Of a stretch of DNA of 64,000 nucleotides, positions 26,029 to 35,260 are shown piece after piece (position 1 is the first letter of the stretch; each line of letters opens with the position of its first letter). The stretch is from the NCBI GenBank assembly GCA_031254105.1, contig JAIRVB010000035.1:1-64000 (forward strand). Reading direction: 5' to 3'. The notes below the pieces were generated by a model. It worked only from the letters and a program-made list of their open reading frames with translations, was not told the DNA's origin and did not search any database. The DNA comes from Chitinispirillales bacterium. GTDB lineage: Bacteria > Fibrobacterota > Chitinivibrionia > Chitinivibrionales > Chitinispirillaceae. Both the position numbers and the translations under genes were made by a program.

Positions 26029-28023
26029 ATGCTTGACAACATTAAATTAGGACCAAAACTTATCGCGGGATTTTTGACTGTGTCGTTTATCGCAGTCATA
26101 ATAGGAGTCATGGGGATAAGCGGTTTGTCTCAATTAGACCGCGCGACAACGGACCTGTACGATAACAGGCTGCTTGGAGTATCTTTTGTTGATGAAGCGT
26201 ACGCTGATTTTCTGACCATTCAGCGTGACTGGCGCAACATGCTTATCTCCAATGACAAGGCGGATATAGACAGGTACGAAAGGTCGGTTCTGGAAAATGA
26301 AAAAAAATTCCAGGAATCGTTGGACAGCGTGGAGAGTCGTCTTACAACTGAAAAAGGAAAGGATGCCCTGAAACAAATAAGAGTCAATTTCGTACCTTTC
26401 ACCAAAGGAGTTGACGAACTAAGGAAGCTCTCCAGGGAGGCAAGATTGGATGTTCCTGATGGTGTCCGCAGATCTGTTTCAGAGCTTGTTCCATACGCGT
26501 CCGCAATAGATAATAATACTTCCGAATTAATAAAATTAATTGAAAGATCAGGGTTAGAAGCGAATAATAGCGCAGGAGAAACATATATACGTCTCCGCAC
26601 TATGCTTATCGTTCTGCTCATCATTGGTCTATTGATCGGAGTTTTTCTTGGATTTTCTATTTCAAGAAGCATAAGCAAGCCCGTGGGGATGCTCAAAGAG
26701 ATGATGAGTGAGTGGACTAAAGGACATTTAGGAATGAGGCTTAACATACATAACCGCAAAGACGAAATCGGCGAGATGGCCAAAACCGCGGACAGTTTCG
26801 CGGACGACTTGCAGAATATTATCGTTAAAAGTCTGACTATGATTTCAGAGGGCGATTTGAGCATGCAGCTCAGCAAGAAAGATGAAAAGGATGATATCGC
26901 TAACGCTTTCATAAATCTGGTTACCAGTCTGCGTCAAATTCTCATCGAAGACGGCGGCAAGGTTCTTCAGGCCGCGGCTAATAAAGATCTGTCGCAGAGA
27001 CTTACCGGAGAGTATAAAGGCGTATTCGCGCAGATGAAAGATAATATTAACGAAGTAGTGAGAAACCTTGACGAATCGATGAGCCAGGTATCTGAAGCCG
27101 CTTCGCAGGTATCAAGCGCGAGCGGTGAGATCTCAAGCGGAAGCCAGCAGCTGGCCGAAGGTTCAAACGAGCAGGCAAGCTCGCTTGAAGAGGTATCTTC
27201 AAGTCTTGAAGAGATGTCGTCTATGACAAAACAGAACGCCGACAACTCAAATCAGGCGAAACATCTTGCCGCCGAAGCGCGCAACTCGGCTAACGAAGGC
27301 GACTCTTCAATGAAGCGTATGGCTGAAGCTATTCAGCAAATCAAGCAATCCTCCGACAACACGGCAAAAATTGTTAAAACAATTGACGAAATCGCGTTCC
27401 AGACAAACCTCCTCGCTCTTAACGCCGCCGTTGAGGCAGCACGCGCCGGCGAAGCGGGTAAGGGATTCGCGGTTGTCGCCGAAGAGGTGCGCAATCTCGC
27501 TATGCGCAGCGCCGAAGCGGCCAAGAACACCACTGAGATGATTGAGGAATCGGTTAAAAACGCTGACGGCGGCGTTAAAATAACTGAAGAAGTCGCAAAA
27601 TCGCTTAACCAGATCGTTGACCGTGTCGGTAAAGTAGGCGACCTTATCGCCGAAATTGCCGCGGCCTCAAGTGAACAGGCTCAGGGCATTGAGCAGGTGA
27701 ACACAGCTGTAGCTCAGATGAATACGGTAACGCAGCAGAATGCCGCTAACTCAGAAGAATCCGCCAGCGCGGCAGAGGAACTCAGCAGTCAGGCTGCGGA
27801 ACTCACAAACATGGTTGCCGCGTTCAAGCTGAGCGCGGGAGGCTCATTAAGTTCAGGCGGACGGCGCAACGCTACAGCTGCATCCACGCAGCAAAGACGC
27901 TCCGCTCCTGCTATTCCTGACAAAAGGGCAAGCAAACCGAGAGCCTTGCCGCTCCCATCCGCAAAAGCGGTGAAAGCGGAACAGATTATTCCGCTGGATG
28001 ATAATGAGTTGAGCGATTTTTAA
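26029..28023 (+). CDS. Methyl-accepting chemotaxis protein
   Basis: A 664-residue chemoreceptor. The first membrane span is at about 10-32 ([19 protein letters not shown]), then a roughly 155-residue periplasmic four-helix sensor, and a second span at about 188-210. A HAMP domain covers about 211-265. A second HAMP-like helix pair ([14 protein letters not shown]) comes before the signalling rod. The hairpin tip is [20 protein letters not shown] (about 452-471). The C-terminus ends [12 protein letters not shown] without a CheR-docking pentapeptide such as NWETF. AAGGAG precedes the ATG; an in-frame upstream extension has no site. The ligand is unknown. Confidence 0.95.
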   Translation: MLDNIKLGPKLIAGFLTVSFIAVIIGVMGISGLSQLDRATTDLYDNRLLGVSFVDEAYADFLTIQRDWRNMLISNDKADIDRYERSVLENEKKFQESLDSVESRLTTEKGKDALKQIRVNFVPFTKGVDELRKLSREARLDVPDGVRRSVSELVPYASAIDNNTSELIKLIERSGLEANNSAGETYIRLRTMLIVLLIIGLLIGVFLGFSISRSISKPVGMLKEMMSEWTKGHLGMRLNIHNRKDEIGEMAKTADSFADDLQNIIVKSLTMISEGDLSMQLSKKDEKDDIANAFINLVTSLRQILIEDGGKVLQAAANKDLSQRLTGEYKGVFAQMKDNINEVVRNLDESMSQVSEAASQVSSASGEISSGSQQLAEGSNEQASSLEEVSSSLEEMSSMTKQNADNSNQAKHLAAEARNSANEGDSSMKRMAEAIQQIKQSSDNTAKIVKTIDEIAFQTNLLALNAAVEAARAGEAGKGFAVVAEEVRNLAMRSAEAAKNTTEMIEESVKNADGGVKITEEVAKSLNQIVDRVGKVGDLIAEIAAASSEQAQGIEQVNTAVAQMNTVTQQNAANSEESASAAEELSSQAAELTNMVAAFKLSAGGSLSSGGRRNATAASTQQRRSAPAIPDKRASKPRALPLPSAKAVKAEQIIPLDDNELSDF

Positions 28024-28049
28024 TGTTTTACGAGAGTTTTTGATATCTC

Positions 28050-28082
28050 CTACAGGTAACGGCCATTTGCCGTTACCTGTAG
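28050..28082. repeat. Perfect inverted repeat after the chemoreceptor
   Basis: CTACAGGTAACGGC and GCCGTTACCTGTAG form 14 perfect pairs around a five-base loop, 27 bases after the chemoreceptor stop. No T run follows, so it is more likely an RNA 3'-end protector or a copy of the GC-rich palindrome family (note CTAC at the edge) than a simple terminator. Confidence 0.6.
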
Positions 28083-28160
28083 CGGCAGCTTGTTATATCA
28101 TAGATACGCAGTACGTGATATCGCAGCAGGCCGGTTCATGAATTTTTCGCATCCCGTTAT

Positions 28161-28190
28161 AGGGCAGCCCCCGTTGGCTGCCCTTTATTA
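28161..28190 (+). terminator. Rho-independent terminator
   Basis: AGGGCAGCC and GGCTGCCCT pair around CCCGTT and are followed by TTATT on the + strand. It stands about 140 bases after the chemoreceptor, beyond the perfect inverted repeat at 28050, and should end the cheW-receptor transcript. The region from here to 28454 is AT-rich, and I see no further feature in it. Confidence 0.65.
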
Positions 28191-28454
28191 ATATGGCACA
28201 ATTCATTTATTATAAACCAGTGTTCTGTAAATCTCATTTGGCATAATATAAACGTTGTATTATTGAATAATATCCATATAAATAGCATGACCATAATATT
28301 ATGTTAAATGATTTTTACATGACAATAGCAGCCCTTGATAAGTGTTTGGTTTCTTCATGCGTATTGATTTTCTTTGCCTACTGTATCTATACTTATATGT
28401 ATATTCTTAATAGAAACTGTTATTTGTGGAAACTTATCTAAAAGAAGAAACAAC

Positions 28455-30176
28455 ATGAGTGAAATACTCCAGGAAAGTCCAGTGAGTTTTGACGAAAAGT
28501 TCGCCGATTCGCTTGAATTGTTAAGGGCTGACTCTCAGAATAAAAAGGCCGTTGTCGCGATCTGTTCCTCTTATTGGAGTTGGCTTGGCGAGAGCATTGG
28601 CGCTTTTATCCGTGCTAAGGCGGATATAGAACCCTTTTTAGAGGAATATGGTGATCTTATAAACTTTGGAGTCCACCCCAGTCTTGTGGATGCTTCTAAG
28701 GTAAAAGCTGCCATAGCGGACTGCGGTATCGATGGTTGCCGCATACAGGTACGGCTTGCGACCCAATGGATTAAAGAGCTCGTGCAGAAAACCAGAGAGG
28801 GTGAGGAGCAGGGGCGTCTGCATCAGGATATTGCAGCGGTTGAGGAAGATAACAAAAAAGTTCAAAATGAGATTTTACGCCTGCGCGGCGAACGGCGCAA
28901 ACGGATAATGGCGATGTACGCAAACGCTCCGGAGGCGGGTAAATCCGTAGACAATCTTGAGGCTGTGGATGACCGTCTGTTTGAAAGTATAAAGCAAAAA
29001 AAAGCGATCGCCGCCGGAGCGTTTCTCTCCGCGGATCAGAAACGGGAGTATGTCAAGCAGCAGATGGAGCTTCAGAAAAAGCTTGATCAGGTCACATCAT
29101 ATATTTCGATGCTGCCGGATAAAGAAGGCGGTCCCGCGGAGATAAAAAAGCTTGTCAAACAGATGGAAGAGCTTTTTAACAGATCCGCCGAGATCGGAAT
29201 GAAGCTTAACAAACTGTCGGAAAAACTGATAGAGGTGCAGAAAATGCAGACTAGGGTACCGGTCAGTGAGATAGAAAATAAGGTTACCGGCGAAATAGAT
29301 TACATGAGGGATCTTACAAGGCTTGCCGCACGGCGTATCGGTCTTGACGCTTTCCCCCTTGTGCGTTCCGAAGACAAGGTATTTTCATTGAGTTCGCTCA
29401 ACGCCAGCCTTAATCAAATCACAGAATTTGATCCTCACATTTTTCATAATGGAAGAGTGCCTCTTTTTGGCCGTCCCTATGTACTCTTAATGCCAGGCAT
29501 AGGTAACGGAGTTTTTGATTATAAAAATAACTGTATCATTCTACCGGTCATAGCCCCTGGCGGTAATTTTATGGCTTCCCTTTCTACCGGCATAATAGAT
29601 TACCGCCTTGATGCCGATGAAGACAAGACGCTTCTGACATCCTACAACCAGCTGCCTGATCTCAAAAACGTCCGCTCCATTATTCAGCTTAAAGCCAACC
29701 TGACAAAAGATTACATAACGTGGATGACTTCGGAATACAAAGGGTTCCGAATTCTCTCCAAAGAAGCGAAAAACTGGTTTGAGTATGAAGTGGGACCGTC
29801 CAAAAATGATATCTATACCCCGCTTGAGTTCCAAAGCTATGTGATGAGCAGCATAGAATTCAAAAAACTGCTCGATGGAATAGAGGAGCGGCTTAAGGAT
29901 TTGGGTGAAGATGAGGCCGGTTCGCCGGAAGATCTTTGGGCCGGAGCGCTGCTTTATTACCAGCAGGGCAAAAATGACAAATCCTGCGTACTGCTCGAAA
30001 AGCTTGTAAAGGTTCAACCCGATAACCTGATGGCCTGGTACAATCTGGGTTTTATAGCTATGAAGCTTATGAACCGCACGCTCGCAAAGGGAGCGTTTGA
30101 AGAGTTTTGCAGAAAAGACACGCAGAGCTGGTGGTCAAAGGTGGCGAGGGATCATCTTCGGACGTTAGCTAGCTGA
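28455..30176 (+). CDS. Large uncharacterised coiled-coil protein with C-terminal TPR
   Basis: I do not recognise this 573-residue protein. Residues about 115-160 and 195-285 are charged helices that should form coiled coils (EEQGRLHQDIAAVEEDNKKV; QMELQKKLDQVTSYISML). A globular, aromatic-rich part follows (about 300-470), with FGRPYVLLMPGIGNGVFDYK and DYITWMTSEYKGFRILSKEA. The last 65 residues look like TPR units (WYNLGFIAMKLMNRTLAKGA). No signal peptide or membrane span is seen. I used the ATG at 28455 because the upstream extension is hydrophobic and lacks a site; AAAAGAAG before this ATG is weak. It stands alone between a terminator and a repeat. Confidence 0.75.
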   Translation: MSEILQESPVSFDEKFADSLELLRADSQNKKAVVAICSSYWSWLGESIGAFIRAKADIEPFLEEYGDLINFGVHPSLVDASKVKAAIADCGIDGCRIQVRLATQWIKELVQKTREGEEQGRLHQDIAAVEEDNKKVQNEILRLRGERRKRIMAMYANAPEAGKSVDNLEAVDDRLFESIKQKKAIAAGAFLSADQKREYVKQQMELQKKLDQVTSYISMLPDKEGGPAEIKKLVKQMEELFNRSAEIGMKLNKLSEKLIEVQKMQTRVPVSEIENKVTGEIDYMRDLTRLAARRIGLDAFPLVRSEDKVFSLSSLNASLNQITEFDPHIFHNGRVPLFGRPYVLLMPGIGNGVFDYKNNCIILPVIAPGGNFMASLSTGIIDYRLDADEDKTLLTSYNQLPDLKNVRSIIQLKANLTKDYITWMTSEYKGFRILSKEAKNWFEYEVGPSKNDIYTPLEFQSYVMSSIEFKKLLDGIEERLKDLGEDEAGSPEDLWAGALLYYQQGKNDKSCVLLEKLVKVQPDNLMAWYNLGFIAMKLMNRTLAKGAFEEFCRKDTQSWWSKVARDHLRTLAS

Positions 30177-30178
30177 CG

Positions 30179-30298
30179 GCAAATTACTAATTTACAATGT
30201 ACAAATAAAACATTAAAATCGAAAACAAATGTCAAATAAAATTCCTGTTCCATAAATTGGTTTTATTTGTAATTTGTACATTATAAACTGTAATTTGC
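30179..30298. repeat. Dispersed palindromic repeat, class A copy
   Basis: A 120-bp imperfect palindrome with arms GCAAATTAC...TTTACAATGTACAAATAAAA and TTTTATTTGTAATTTGTACA...GTAATTTGC. It lies between two convergent genes. Its right arm supplies the last codons and TAA of the HAD gene (30281). Related copies are at 31115, 31557, 33173 and 63131, with single arms at 40048 and 42541. Confidence 0.75.
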
Positions 30299-31108
30299 TT
30301 TTATCTTTTCCCATTCCAGCGCTATCCCATCCTCATCATTTGTCATTTCAGTTACTCTGAGGGCGCTTTTTTTCGTCTCATCTGTGGAGTTCTTCATCGC
30401 TATGCCGAGGCCCGCAAGTTTTAGCATAGGGATATCGTTTTGGGCGTCACCGAATGCCGCCGCCTCAGAGATATTTACTCCGAGGTTTTCACACAACGCC
30501 TGCAGACCCAGCCCCTTATTTGCTTTTGGACTTAAGAATTCAAGATAGTGACCCCATGAGCGGCAGATATAAACGGACTCCTCATCCCAAAGAGAACGGA
30601 AATATTTTTCCTGGCTGTCAAGATACACGCTGTCCCCCACTAAAACAATTTTTGAAGGGGAGATACCGGTCATAGCGTCAAATTTATCCAAAAAGATGTA
30701 ATCGGTTTTTGTTTGTTGATAATACAAATCAATCCATTTTGCGTTATTTGCTGATTTTACGGTGTAGAGTTTTCCCTCAAAATAGTAGTTTAGAGTTACC
30801 GGTTTGTCCGCGCAGTAGTTAATCAGGAAACAGGAGTGAAGCGGGTCAAGTTGAGCGCTGTAAATGCGGCGCCCGCCATCTTTGGAACTGGTAAATACCT
30901 CTGCGCCGTTAAGGGTAAGCATAGCGGGATCCAATCCCAGAACCGGCAGGTAGCGCTCCATGCTTGAGATAAGCCGTCCGGAAGCAAGCACAACTTTTGC
31001 TCCGCAATCCCGCATCTCTCTTAAAGCATTTACATTGGCTAAGCTGATACGTTTGCGCGAATCAAGAAGCGTTCCATCAAGATCAAAAGCAAAAAGTTTT
31101 GGAATCAT
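30281..31108 (-). CDS. HAD-superfamily hydrolase, Cof type
   Basis: A 275-residue cytoplasmic phosphatase of the Cof/IIB subgroup. Motif I is FAFDLDGTLLDSR, motif II lies in VVLASGR, the Lys in PSKIVLVG, and motif IV is AFGDAQNDIPML. Cap type C2B is inferred from length. Likely substrates are sugar phosphates or flavin nucleotides; the sequence does not decide. The ATG at 31108 starts MIPKLFAFDLDG; the frame continues 39 codons upstream but only through a class A repeat. The last five residues and the stop lie in another class A repeat, so repeats bound the gene on both sides. Confidence 0.88.
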   Translation of the reverse strand: MIPKLFAFDLDGTLLDSRKRISLANVNALREMRDCGAKVVLASGRLISSMERYLPVLGLDPAMLTLNGAEVFTSSKDGGRRIYSAQLDPLHSCFLINYCADKPVTLNYYFEGKLYTVKSANNAKWIDLYYQQTKTDYIFLDKFDAMTGISPSKIVLVGDSVYLDSQEKYFRSLWDEESVYICRSWGHYLEFLSPKANKGLGLQALCENLGVNISEAAAFGDAQNDIPMLKLAGLGIAMKNSTDETKKSALRVTEMTNDEDGIALEWEKIKANYSL

Positions 31109-31114
31109 TAAATA

Positions 31115-31233
31115 GAAATTACAATGTTTAATGTATAATGTACAAATAAAAGAGGAACAAGATTTGGATTTAATCAAACATTCGTTCTTATTTTCTGTTT
31201 TTATTTGTAATTTGTACAGGTACATTGTAATTT
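31115..31233. repeat. Dispersed palindromic repeat, class A copy
   Basis: The arms AAATTACAATG...ATAATGTACAAATAAAA and TTTTATTTGTAATTTGTACA...TACATTGTAATTT enclose about 45 bp of unrelated core. It occupies the divergent gap between the HAD gene and the small gene at 31276, directly upstream of the HAD start. Confidence 0.7.
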
Positions 31234-31275
31234 GTATTAATATTCTCTTCCCAAAAAAATAAAGGAGCTGGCGCC

Positions 31276-31542
31276 ATGAAAGTTGTAATCACAGTAACCG
31301 CGGTCTATGATCTTCCAGATGACATAGAGATTGAGGAGATCACTGACGGTGAAGTCTCTTACGGCGAACATATCGTTTTTAACGGACATAAGTTGCAGCC
31401 TGTCATTGAATTTCTCGAATATGAAGGAAAAGAGGATGACACCCACGGCTGGGGCGAACCCCAGGTAGATATTGACACTGTTTACGATAGCATCCTGTCT
31501 GAGGAATATACTCTTATCGCACTGGAGGATGGGGAGGAGTAG
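31276..31542 (+). CDS. Small acidic protein of unknown function
   Basis: An 88-residue acidic protein with no recognised domain. It starts MKVVITVTAVYDLPDDIEIE, has a central FNGHKLQPVIEFLEYEG and ends ALEDGEE. The ATG has a good AAAGGAG site. The strand-rich start and many Asp/Glu residues suggest a small soluble beta/alpha fold. Class A repeats flank it on both sides (31115 and 31557). Confidence 0.7.
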   Translation: MKVVITVTAVYDLPDDIEIEEITDGEVSYGEHIVFNGHKLQPVIEFLEYEGKEDDTHGWGEPQVDIDTVYDSILSEEYTLIALEDGEE

Positions 31543-31556
31543 TGTAAATATAGATT

Positions 31557-31651
31557 TACAAATTACAATGTACAATGTGTAAATAAAACAGAAACAGAAT
31601 CAGGATTTATTCAGATAATTGCTTTTATTTGTAATTTGTACATTGTAATTT
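31557..31651. repeat. Dispersed palindromic repeat, class A copy
   Basis: ACAAATTACAATGTACAATG and GTAAATAAAAC on the left mirror GCTTTTATTTGTAATTTGTA and CATTGTAATTT on the right. It sits between the stop codons of two convergent genes (31542 and 31657), the same position as the copy at 30179. Confidence 0.75.
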
Positions 31652-31656
31652 GATAG

Positions 31657-32097
31657 TTACTTCCGTATCATCTTAATAAACAGCGGGCCCTTTGTGCGGT
31701 TTTCCTGTATCATTTTATCAAGATTGTAAATTGAATCAGAGCGGCTGATGTCAATCTCCTGAATCAGTGCGCCTTTTGCGTTGTAGAGAACCGCTTTACG
31801 GTAGCCGCTGAAATCAGCGTTAGGTCTGCTTCCCATAACAGACACAAACGCCATATCCTGACTGGGAGAATATGTCTGCGGCTTACAGGCTGGTGATTTA
31901 GCTTTTTTGGTTAGCCCTGTAATAGTATCCCCAACGGAGGTGTTGTCGTTTTTTGCTGCGTGAACGGTAAAATTTATTGATGACAAAAATAATAAAACAA
32001 AACACAATTTGGTGATTGTTGTTTTCAGGGAAAAGGATAATGGATCCCCGCTTTCACGAGGATGACGGATGTATGAAATTTTGTTGCCAAAAGCCAT
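31657..32097 (-). CDS. Small secreted protein; N-terminus runs through a repeat
   Basis: A 146-residue frame. The front part reads IRHPRESGDP, the standard translation of a widespread CGTCATCCTCGTG...GCGGGGATCC repeat (32037-32065). A signal-peptide-like stretch follows (TKLCFVLLFLSSINFTVHAA), and then a mature domain with FSGYRKAVLYNAKGALIQEI and GPLFIKMIRK, reminiscent of a type IX-like or FlgD-like C-terminal strand pattern (ALYNxxGxLV). The repeat probably inserted at the 5' end, and true translation may start later or may be damaged. The function is unknown. Confidence 0.5.
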   Translation of the reverse strand: MAFGNKISYIRHPRESGDPLSFSLKTTITKLCFVLLFLSSINFTVHAAKNDNTSVGDTITGLTKKAKSPACKPQTYSPSQDMAFVSVMGSRPNADFSGYRKAVLYNAKGALIQEIDISRSDSIYNLDKMIQENRTKGPLFIKMIRK

Positions 32098-32168
32098 AAT
32101 CAATCTCAATGATAATATTTGTTTTTCAAAAGCTTTGAATTCTGAGTTCAGAGCTTTGCGTTCTAAAG

Positions 32169-33017
32169 CTAAGAGCGGTAAGCCAGAAGTCTCTTACTGC
32201 GCGAAGAGTGCTTAAGCCGCTTCAGCGCTTTCTCCTTAATCTGACGCGCACGCTCTCTTGTCAGGTTAAAACGCACTCCTATCTCCTCCAAAGTATGCGA
32301 AGTTTCTTCACCGATACCAAAATAGAGGCGTACCACCTCTTTTTCCCGTTCGCTAAGAGTGTCGAGAGTCTTGTTGATCTCCTCATGGAGCGATATATCC
32401 ATAAGGCCGTCATCGGGCGGCAGTTGATCCTCATCCTGAATCAGGTCAAGCAGTTTGGAGTCTTCGCCGCTCTGCAGAGGCGCGTCAAGAGACATGTGGC
32501 TGTTACCGATTTTTATCGTGTCGTATACCTCATTCTCATTAATTTGCAGCTCATTTGCGATCTCTGTAGCGTTAGGTATGCGCCGCAGCTTCTGTTCAAG
32601 CCGACTTTGAGTTTTGCCTATCTTATGAATCGCTCCAACCCTGTTAAGCGGAAGCTTGATTATGCGGGACTGCTCAGCCAGAGCCTGTAAAATCGCCTGG
32701 CGGATCCACCATACGGCATAAGAGATAAATTTAAAATTTTTCTTCTCATCAAAACGTTTTGCCGCCCTTATAAGTCCCAAATTCCCCTCATTTATCAAAT
32801 CATTGAGCGGCAAACCCTGATTCTGGTAATTACGCGCCACACTGACCACAAATCTTAAGTTAGCTTTAACTAACACCTCCATAGCCTTGCGGTCACCTTT
32901 ACGAATCTTTACCGCAAGCCTCGCTTCTTCTTCTAAGGTAAGACTTCTGTTCTTACCGATTTCCTTGAGATACAGAGCCAATGACCCTTCCTCAGGAAGG
33001 AACTGAGTTCGTTCCAT
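32169..33017 (-). CDS. rpoD: RNA polymerase principal sigma factor, RpoD/SigA type
   Basis: A 282-residue sigma-70. It lacks region 1.1 and the non-conserved insert. It has region 1.2 (SLALYLKEIGKNRSLTLEEE), region 2 (RFVVSVARNYQNQGLPLNDL; FISYAVWWIRQAILQALAEQ), region 3 (IPNATEIANELQINENEVYD) and region 4 with the helix-turn-helix TLEEIGVRFNLTRERARQI. This compact form is the housekeeping sigma of Bacteroidetes and relatives, which supports an FCB-group host. I chose the ATG at 33017 (MERTQFLPEE); a longer frame to 33077 has a basic, unconserved front. GAGAGG is upstream. Confidence 0.92.
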   Translation of the reverse strand: MERTQFLPEEGSLALYLKEIGKNRSLTLEEEARLAVKIRKGDRKAMEVLVKANLRFVVSVARNYQNQGLPLNDLINEGNLGLIRAAKRFDEKKNFKFISYAVWWIRQAILQALAEQSRIIKLPLNRVGAIHKIGKTQSRLEQKLRRIPNATEIANELQINENEVYDTIKIGNSHMSLDAPLQSGEDSKLLDLIQDEDQLPPDDGLMDISLHEEINKTLDTLSEREKEVVRLYFGIGEETSHTLEEIGVRFNLTRERARQIKEKALKRLKHSSRSKRLLAYRS

Positions 33018-33172
33018 ACTGCCCTTTTTACCTCTCCTTCTATCTATCGAGATTGCAGACAAAGAGCGTGCGCACAAAAGAAATTTTATGTGAAAGTAGA
33101 AAAACGGCAGCAGCGCACGCTGTTACCGACTACCTGATCTCACTCACCGCCATAATTATACCATTGCAACTT

Positions 33173-33255
33173 ACAAATTACAATGTACAAATAAAACCAA
33201 TTCACGGAAGATCTGAATTAAATCAGACTGGTTTTATCTGTACATTGTAATTTGC
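33173..33255. repeat. Dispersed palindromic repeat, class A copy
   Basis: ACAAATTACAATGTACAAAT followed by AAAACCA mirrors TGGTTTTATCTGTACATTGTAATTTG with a core that includes AGATCT. It is the shortest complete copy (83 bp), in the gap between the sigma gene and the Trm112-like gene. Confidence 0.7.
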
Positions 33256-33257
33256 GT

Positions 33258-33512
33258 TCATTGTTCCTCAAACGGTATCGCCTCATCAATCAGCATAATA
33301 GGAATATCTTCCCGAATTTGGTAAAGATATTTGCGGTCTTCTCTGAGAAGTCCCGCATCTATTTGCTCCTTAATAACTTCGCCGCCTCTGTTCTTTAGCG
33401 TCCCCGCTTTGATTTTTTCGTTAATTTTTTTGACTGCATTCTCATCAACCAGCGTGACATTCTGCCTGGTTTCCGGGCAGCAAAGGATGTCTAACAGTTG
33501 TCTATCAACCAT
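33258..33512 (-). CDS. Trm112-like zinc-ribbon protein
   Basis: An 84-residue Trm112/YcaR-type protein. It shows LLDILCCPETRQNVTLVD at the front and YLYQIREDIPIMLIDEAIPF at the end, the usual LLxxLxCPxC...YPIxxGIPxMLxxEA pattern, with only the first Cys pair retained. Family members bind and stabilise methyltransferases; the bacterial partners are mostly unknown. AAAGGAG precedes the ATG. The sigma factor gene is downstream across a repeat. Confidence 0.85.
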   Translation of the reverse strand: MVDRQLLDILCCPETRQNVTLVDENAVKKINEKIKAGTLKNRGGEVIKEQIDAGLLREDRKYLYQIREDIPIMLIDEAIPFEEQ

Positions 33513-34018
33513 GCCGTCTCCTTTCTATAGTATTTATGATATTTGTTAGTATAACATAATTTTAGCATTTTGGCATTAAAAAAACAGGGTATTTTACGCG
33601 ATCTTCCGGAGGATAAGAAATTTTGTGTTATGAGGCGATGATATTTGGTTATACAAGTGATTGAGTTTACATATTTACTATTGTTTTTAACTGTTTTGAT
33701 TTATCATTATAAATTATTGATATAATAATAAGCATAATGACAAAAAGAACAATAACAACTCTCATGTACCCGGGTGGAGCTGCCCCATCTTCTTAAAAAT
33801 TTTAAAAATTCGTTATTTGCGGGCTTCATCTATATTGTAAAATGTTCCCGCTAAGTTAAGTTTATTATTTGAATAACATAATAATAGCCGGAAAGTTTAA
33901 TGGAAAATTTTACCTGCTGAAATTAGATATATAACCCCCAAAAGCGCTGACAAAAAAAGGTTACATTTTTGATTGCGCATCCCTCAATTTTATTATATTA
34001 TTATAATGAAGAATTGGC
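33513..34018. other. About 500-bp AT-rich intergenic stretch
   Basis: This stretch lies between divergent genes (Trm112-like and the diguanylate cyclase). It is AT-rich with one GC-rich island near 33768-33790 (ACCCGGGTGGAGCTGCCCC). I looked for a cyclic-di-GMP riboswitch because a diguanylate cyclase follows, and found no GEMM-like core. No gene is seen. Confidence 0.5.
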
Positions 34019-35260
34019 TTGTCTCAAAAAATAGCCGTACTCTTAGTAAAGGTGAGTAAGCAAGTGTTGTTCTCTAATATTCCGGAATTCAAAAAAATTT
34101 CGCGGCTGCTGAATATTGATCTTTCAAATAAAAGGTCGCTTAATGGTGCGATATTATCTGTTTTTGCAGGATTCAATATTTTAGCTGTTTGCGTTCTGGC
34201 TCTGTGTATTATGTTTTTTCAGCTATTTGAGTGGTATTCATTTGTGCCTGCCATTATTATTATGTTACTGTGGAACGGATATTTTTCCCTGTCAATCTCA
34301 AAACAGATGCAGCGCGACAACGCGGATATCGGAAAAAACCAATCTCTTTCCAGAAGATTTCAAAATACTACCAAATATTTTGAAAGTATCCTGCAGGAGA
34401 CATCCGACATTATAATATCTCTTGATAGAGACAATTTTATCTTTAAATTCAATAACGGCGCACAGCAGCATTTAGGCTACGCGCAGGATGAGATTTTGGG
34501 AAAACCGTTTGAAACCCTTTTCCTTAACCCCCGGGACAAATTGATGGTTCATTTGCCGGAAGGGAGCGAAGTTAAGTCCACAAACGCAGAAATTCCAATG
34601 AAGACTAAGGACGGCAAAAAGATAATTGTCAATATGTCAATGTCAAAAATGAAAGATGGCGGTTTTGTCATCACAGCGCAGGATATTACCGAAAAGAAAA
34701 TTCTTGAGGAGCAGCTTCAGCAGAAAAACGAACTGCTTAATAAACTTGCTATTACCGATAACCTTACAGGACTTTACAACTGCCGTCATTTCTACAATAT
34801 CATAAAAGGCGAGCTTTCGCGGCTTAAACGCTACCCTGGAAGAGTTCTTTCTTTAGTTTATATAGATGTTGATAAATTCAAGGAATATAACGATTCCGAA
34901 GGTCACCAAATGGGGGACAACGTTCTTAGAGCTTTAGGAGAGGTAATAAATATCTGCATAAGAAAAGATGTAGACGCCGGTTTCAGATATGGCGGCGATG
35001 AGTTCGTAATTATTATGCCCGACACCGATATGGATAAGGCAAAAGTAGGCGCGGAAAGAATTCAAAAACAGTTTTGTTCATTCAAATTCGGTCAAACCAG
35101 TTTGTCAATCGGGATTACCGAAGCTGAAGCGGATGATGATGAAAAAAGTTTCGTGCGCAGAGCGGATTTCGCTATGTACAGGTCTAAAAAAAGAGGGAAA
35201 AATTGTATCACCCTTTCTCACGAATACTTAGATGAGATTCAAGCTTCCGCGAACATGTAA
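34019..35260 (+). CDS. Membrane diguanylate cyclase with PAS sensor
   Basis: A 413-residue protein that should make cyclic-di-GMP from GTP. Two membrane spans (about 43-67 and 72-93) are followed by a PAS domain (about 117-230, SIILQETSD-like start, DITEKKILEEQ at the end). A GGDEF domain covers about 248-405. The catalytic loop RYGGDEFVII is intact, and DNLTGLYNCRHF and SIGITEA are present. No RxxD inhibitory site is obvious upstream of GGDEF. The frame opens with TTG at 34019; a GTG at 34052 is an alternative, and neither has a clear site. Its 3' end overlaps the convergent SpoU gene by 53 bp. Confidence 0.9.
   Translation: MSQKIAVLLVKVSKQVLFSNIPEFKKISRLLNIDLSNKRSLNGAILSVFAGFNILAVCVLALCIMFFQLFEWYSFVPAIIIMLLWNGYFSLSISKQMQRDNADIGKNQSLSRRFQNTTKYFESILQETSDIIISLDRDNFIFKFNNGAQQHLGYAQDEILGKPFETLFLNPRDKLMVHLPEGSEVKSTNAEIPMKTKDGKKIIVNMSMSKMKDGGFVITAQDITEKKILEEQLQQKNELLNKLAITDNLTGLYNCRHFYNIIKGELSRLKRYPGRVLSLVYIDVDKFKEYNDSEGHQMGDNVLRALGEVINICIRKDVDAGFRYGGDEFVIIMPDTDMDKAKVGAERIQKQFCSFKFGQTSLSIGITEAEADDDEKSFVRRADFAMYRSKKRGKNCITLSHEYLDEIQASANM

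Noticed and set aside
33513-34018. Cyclic-di-GMP riboswitch ahead of the diguanylate cyclase
   Set aside because: No GEMM core (GCAAACC-like and tetraloop receptor pattern) could be found in this region.
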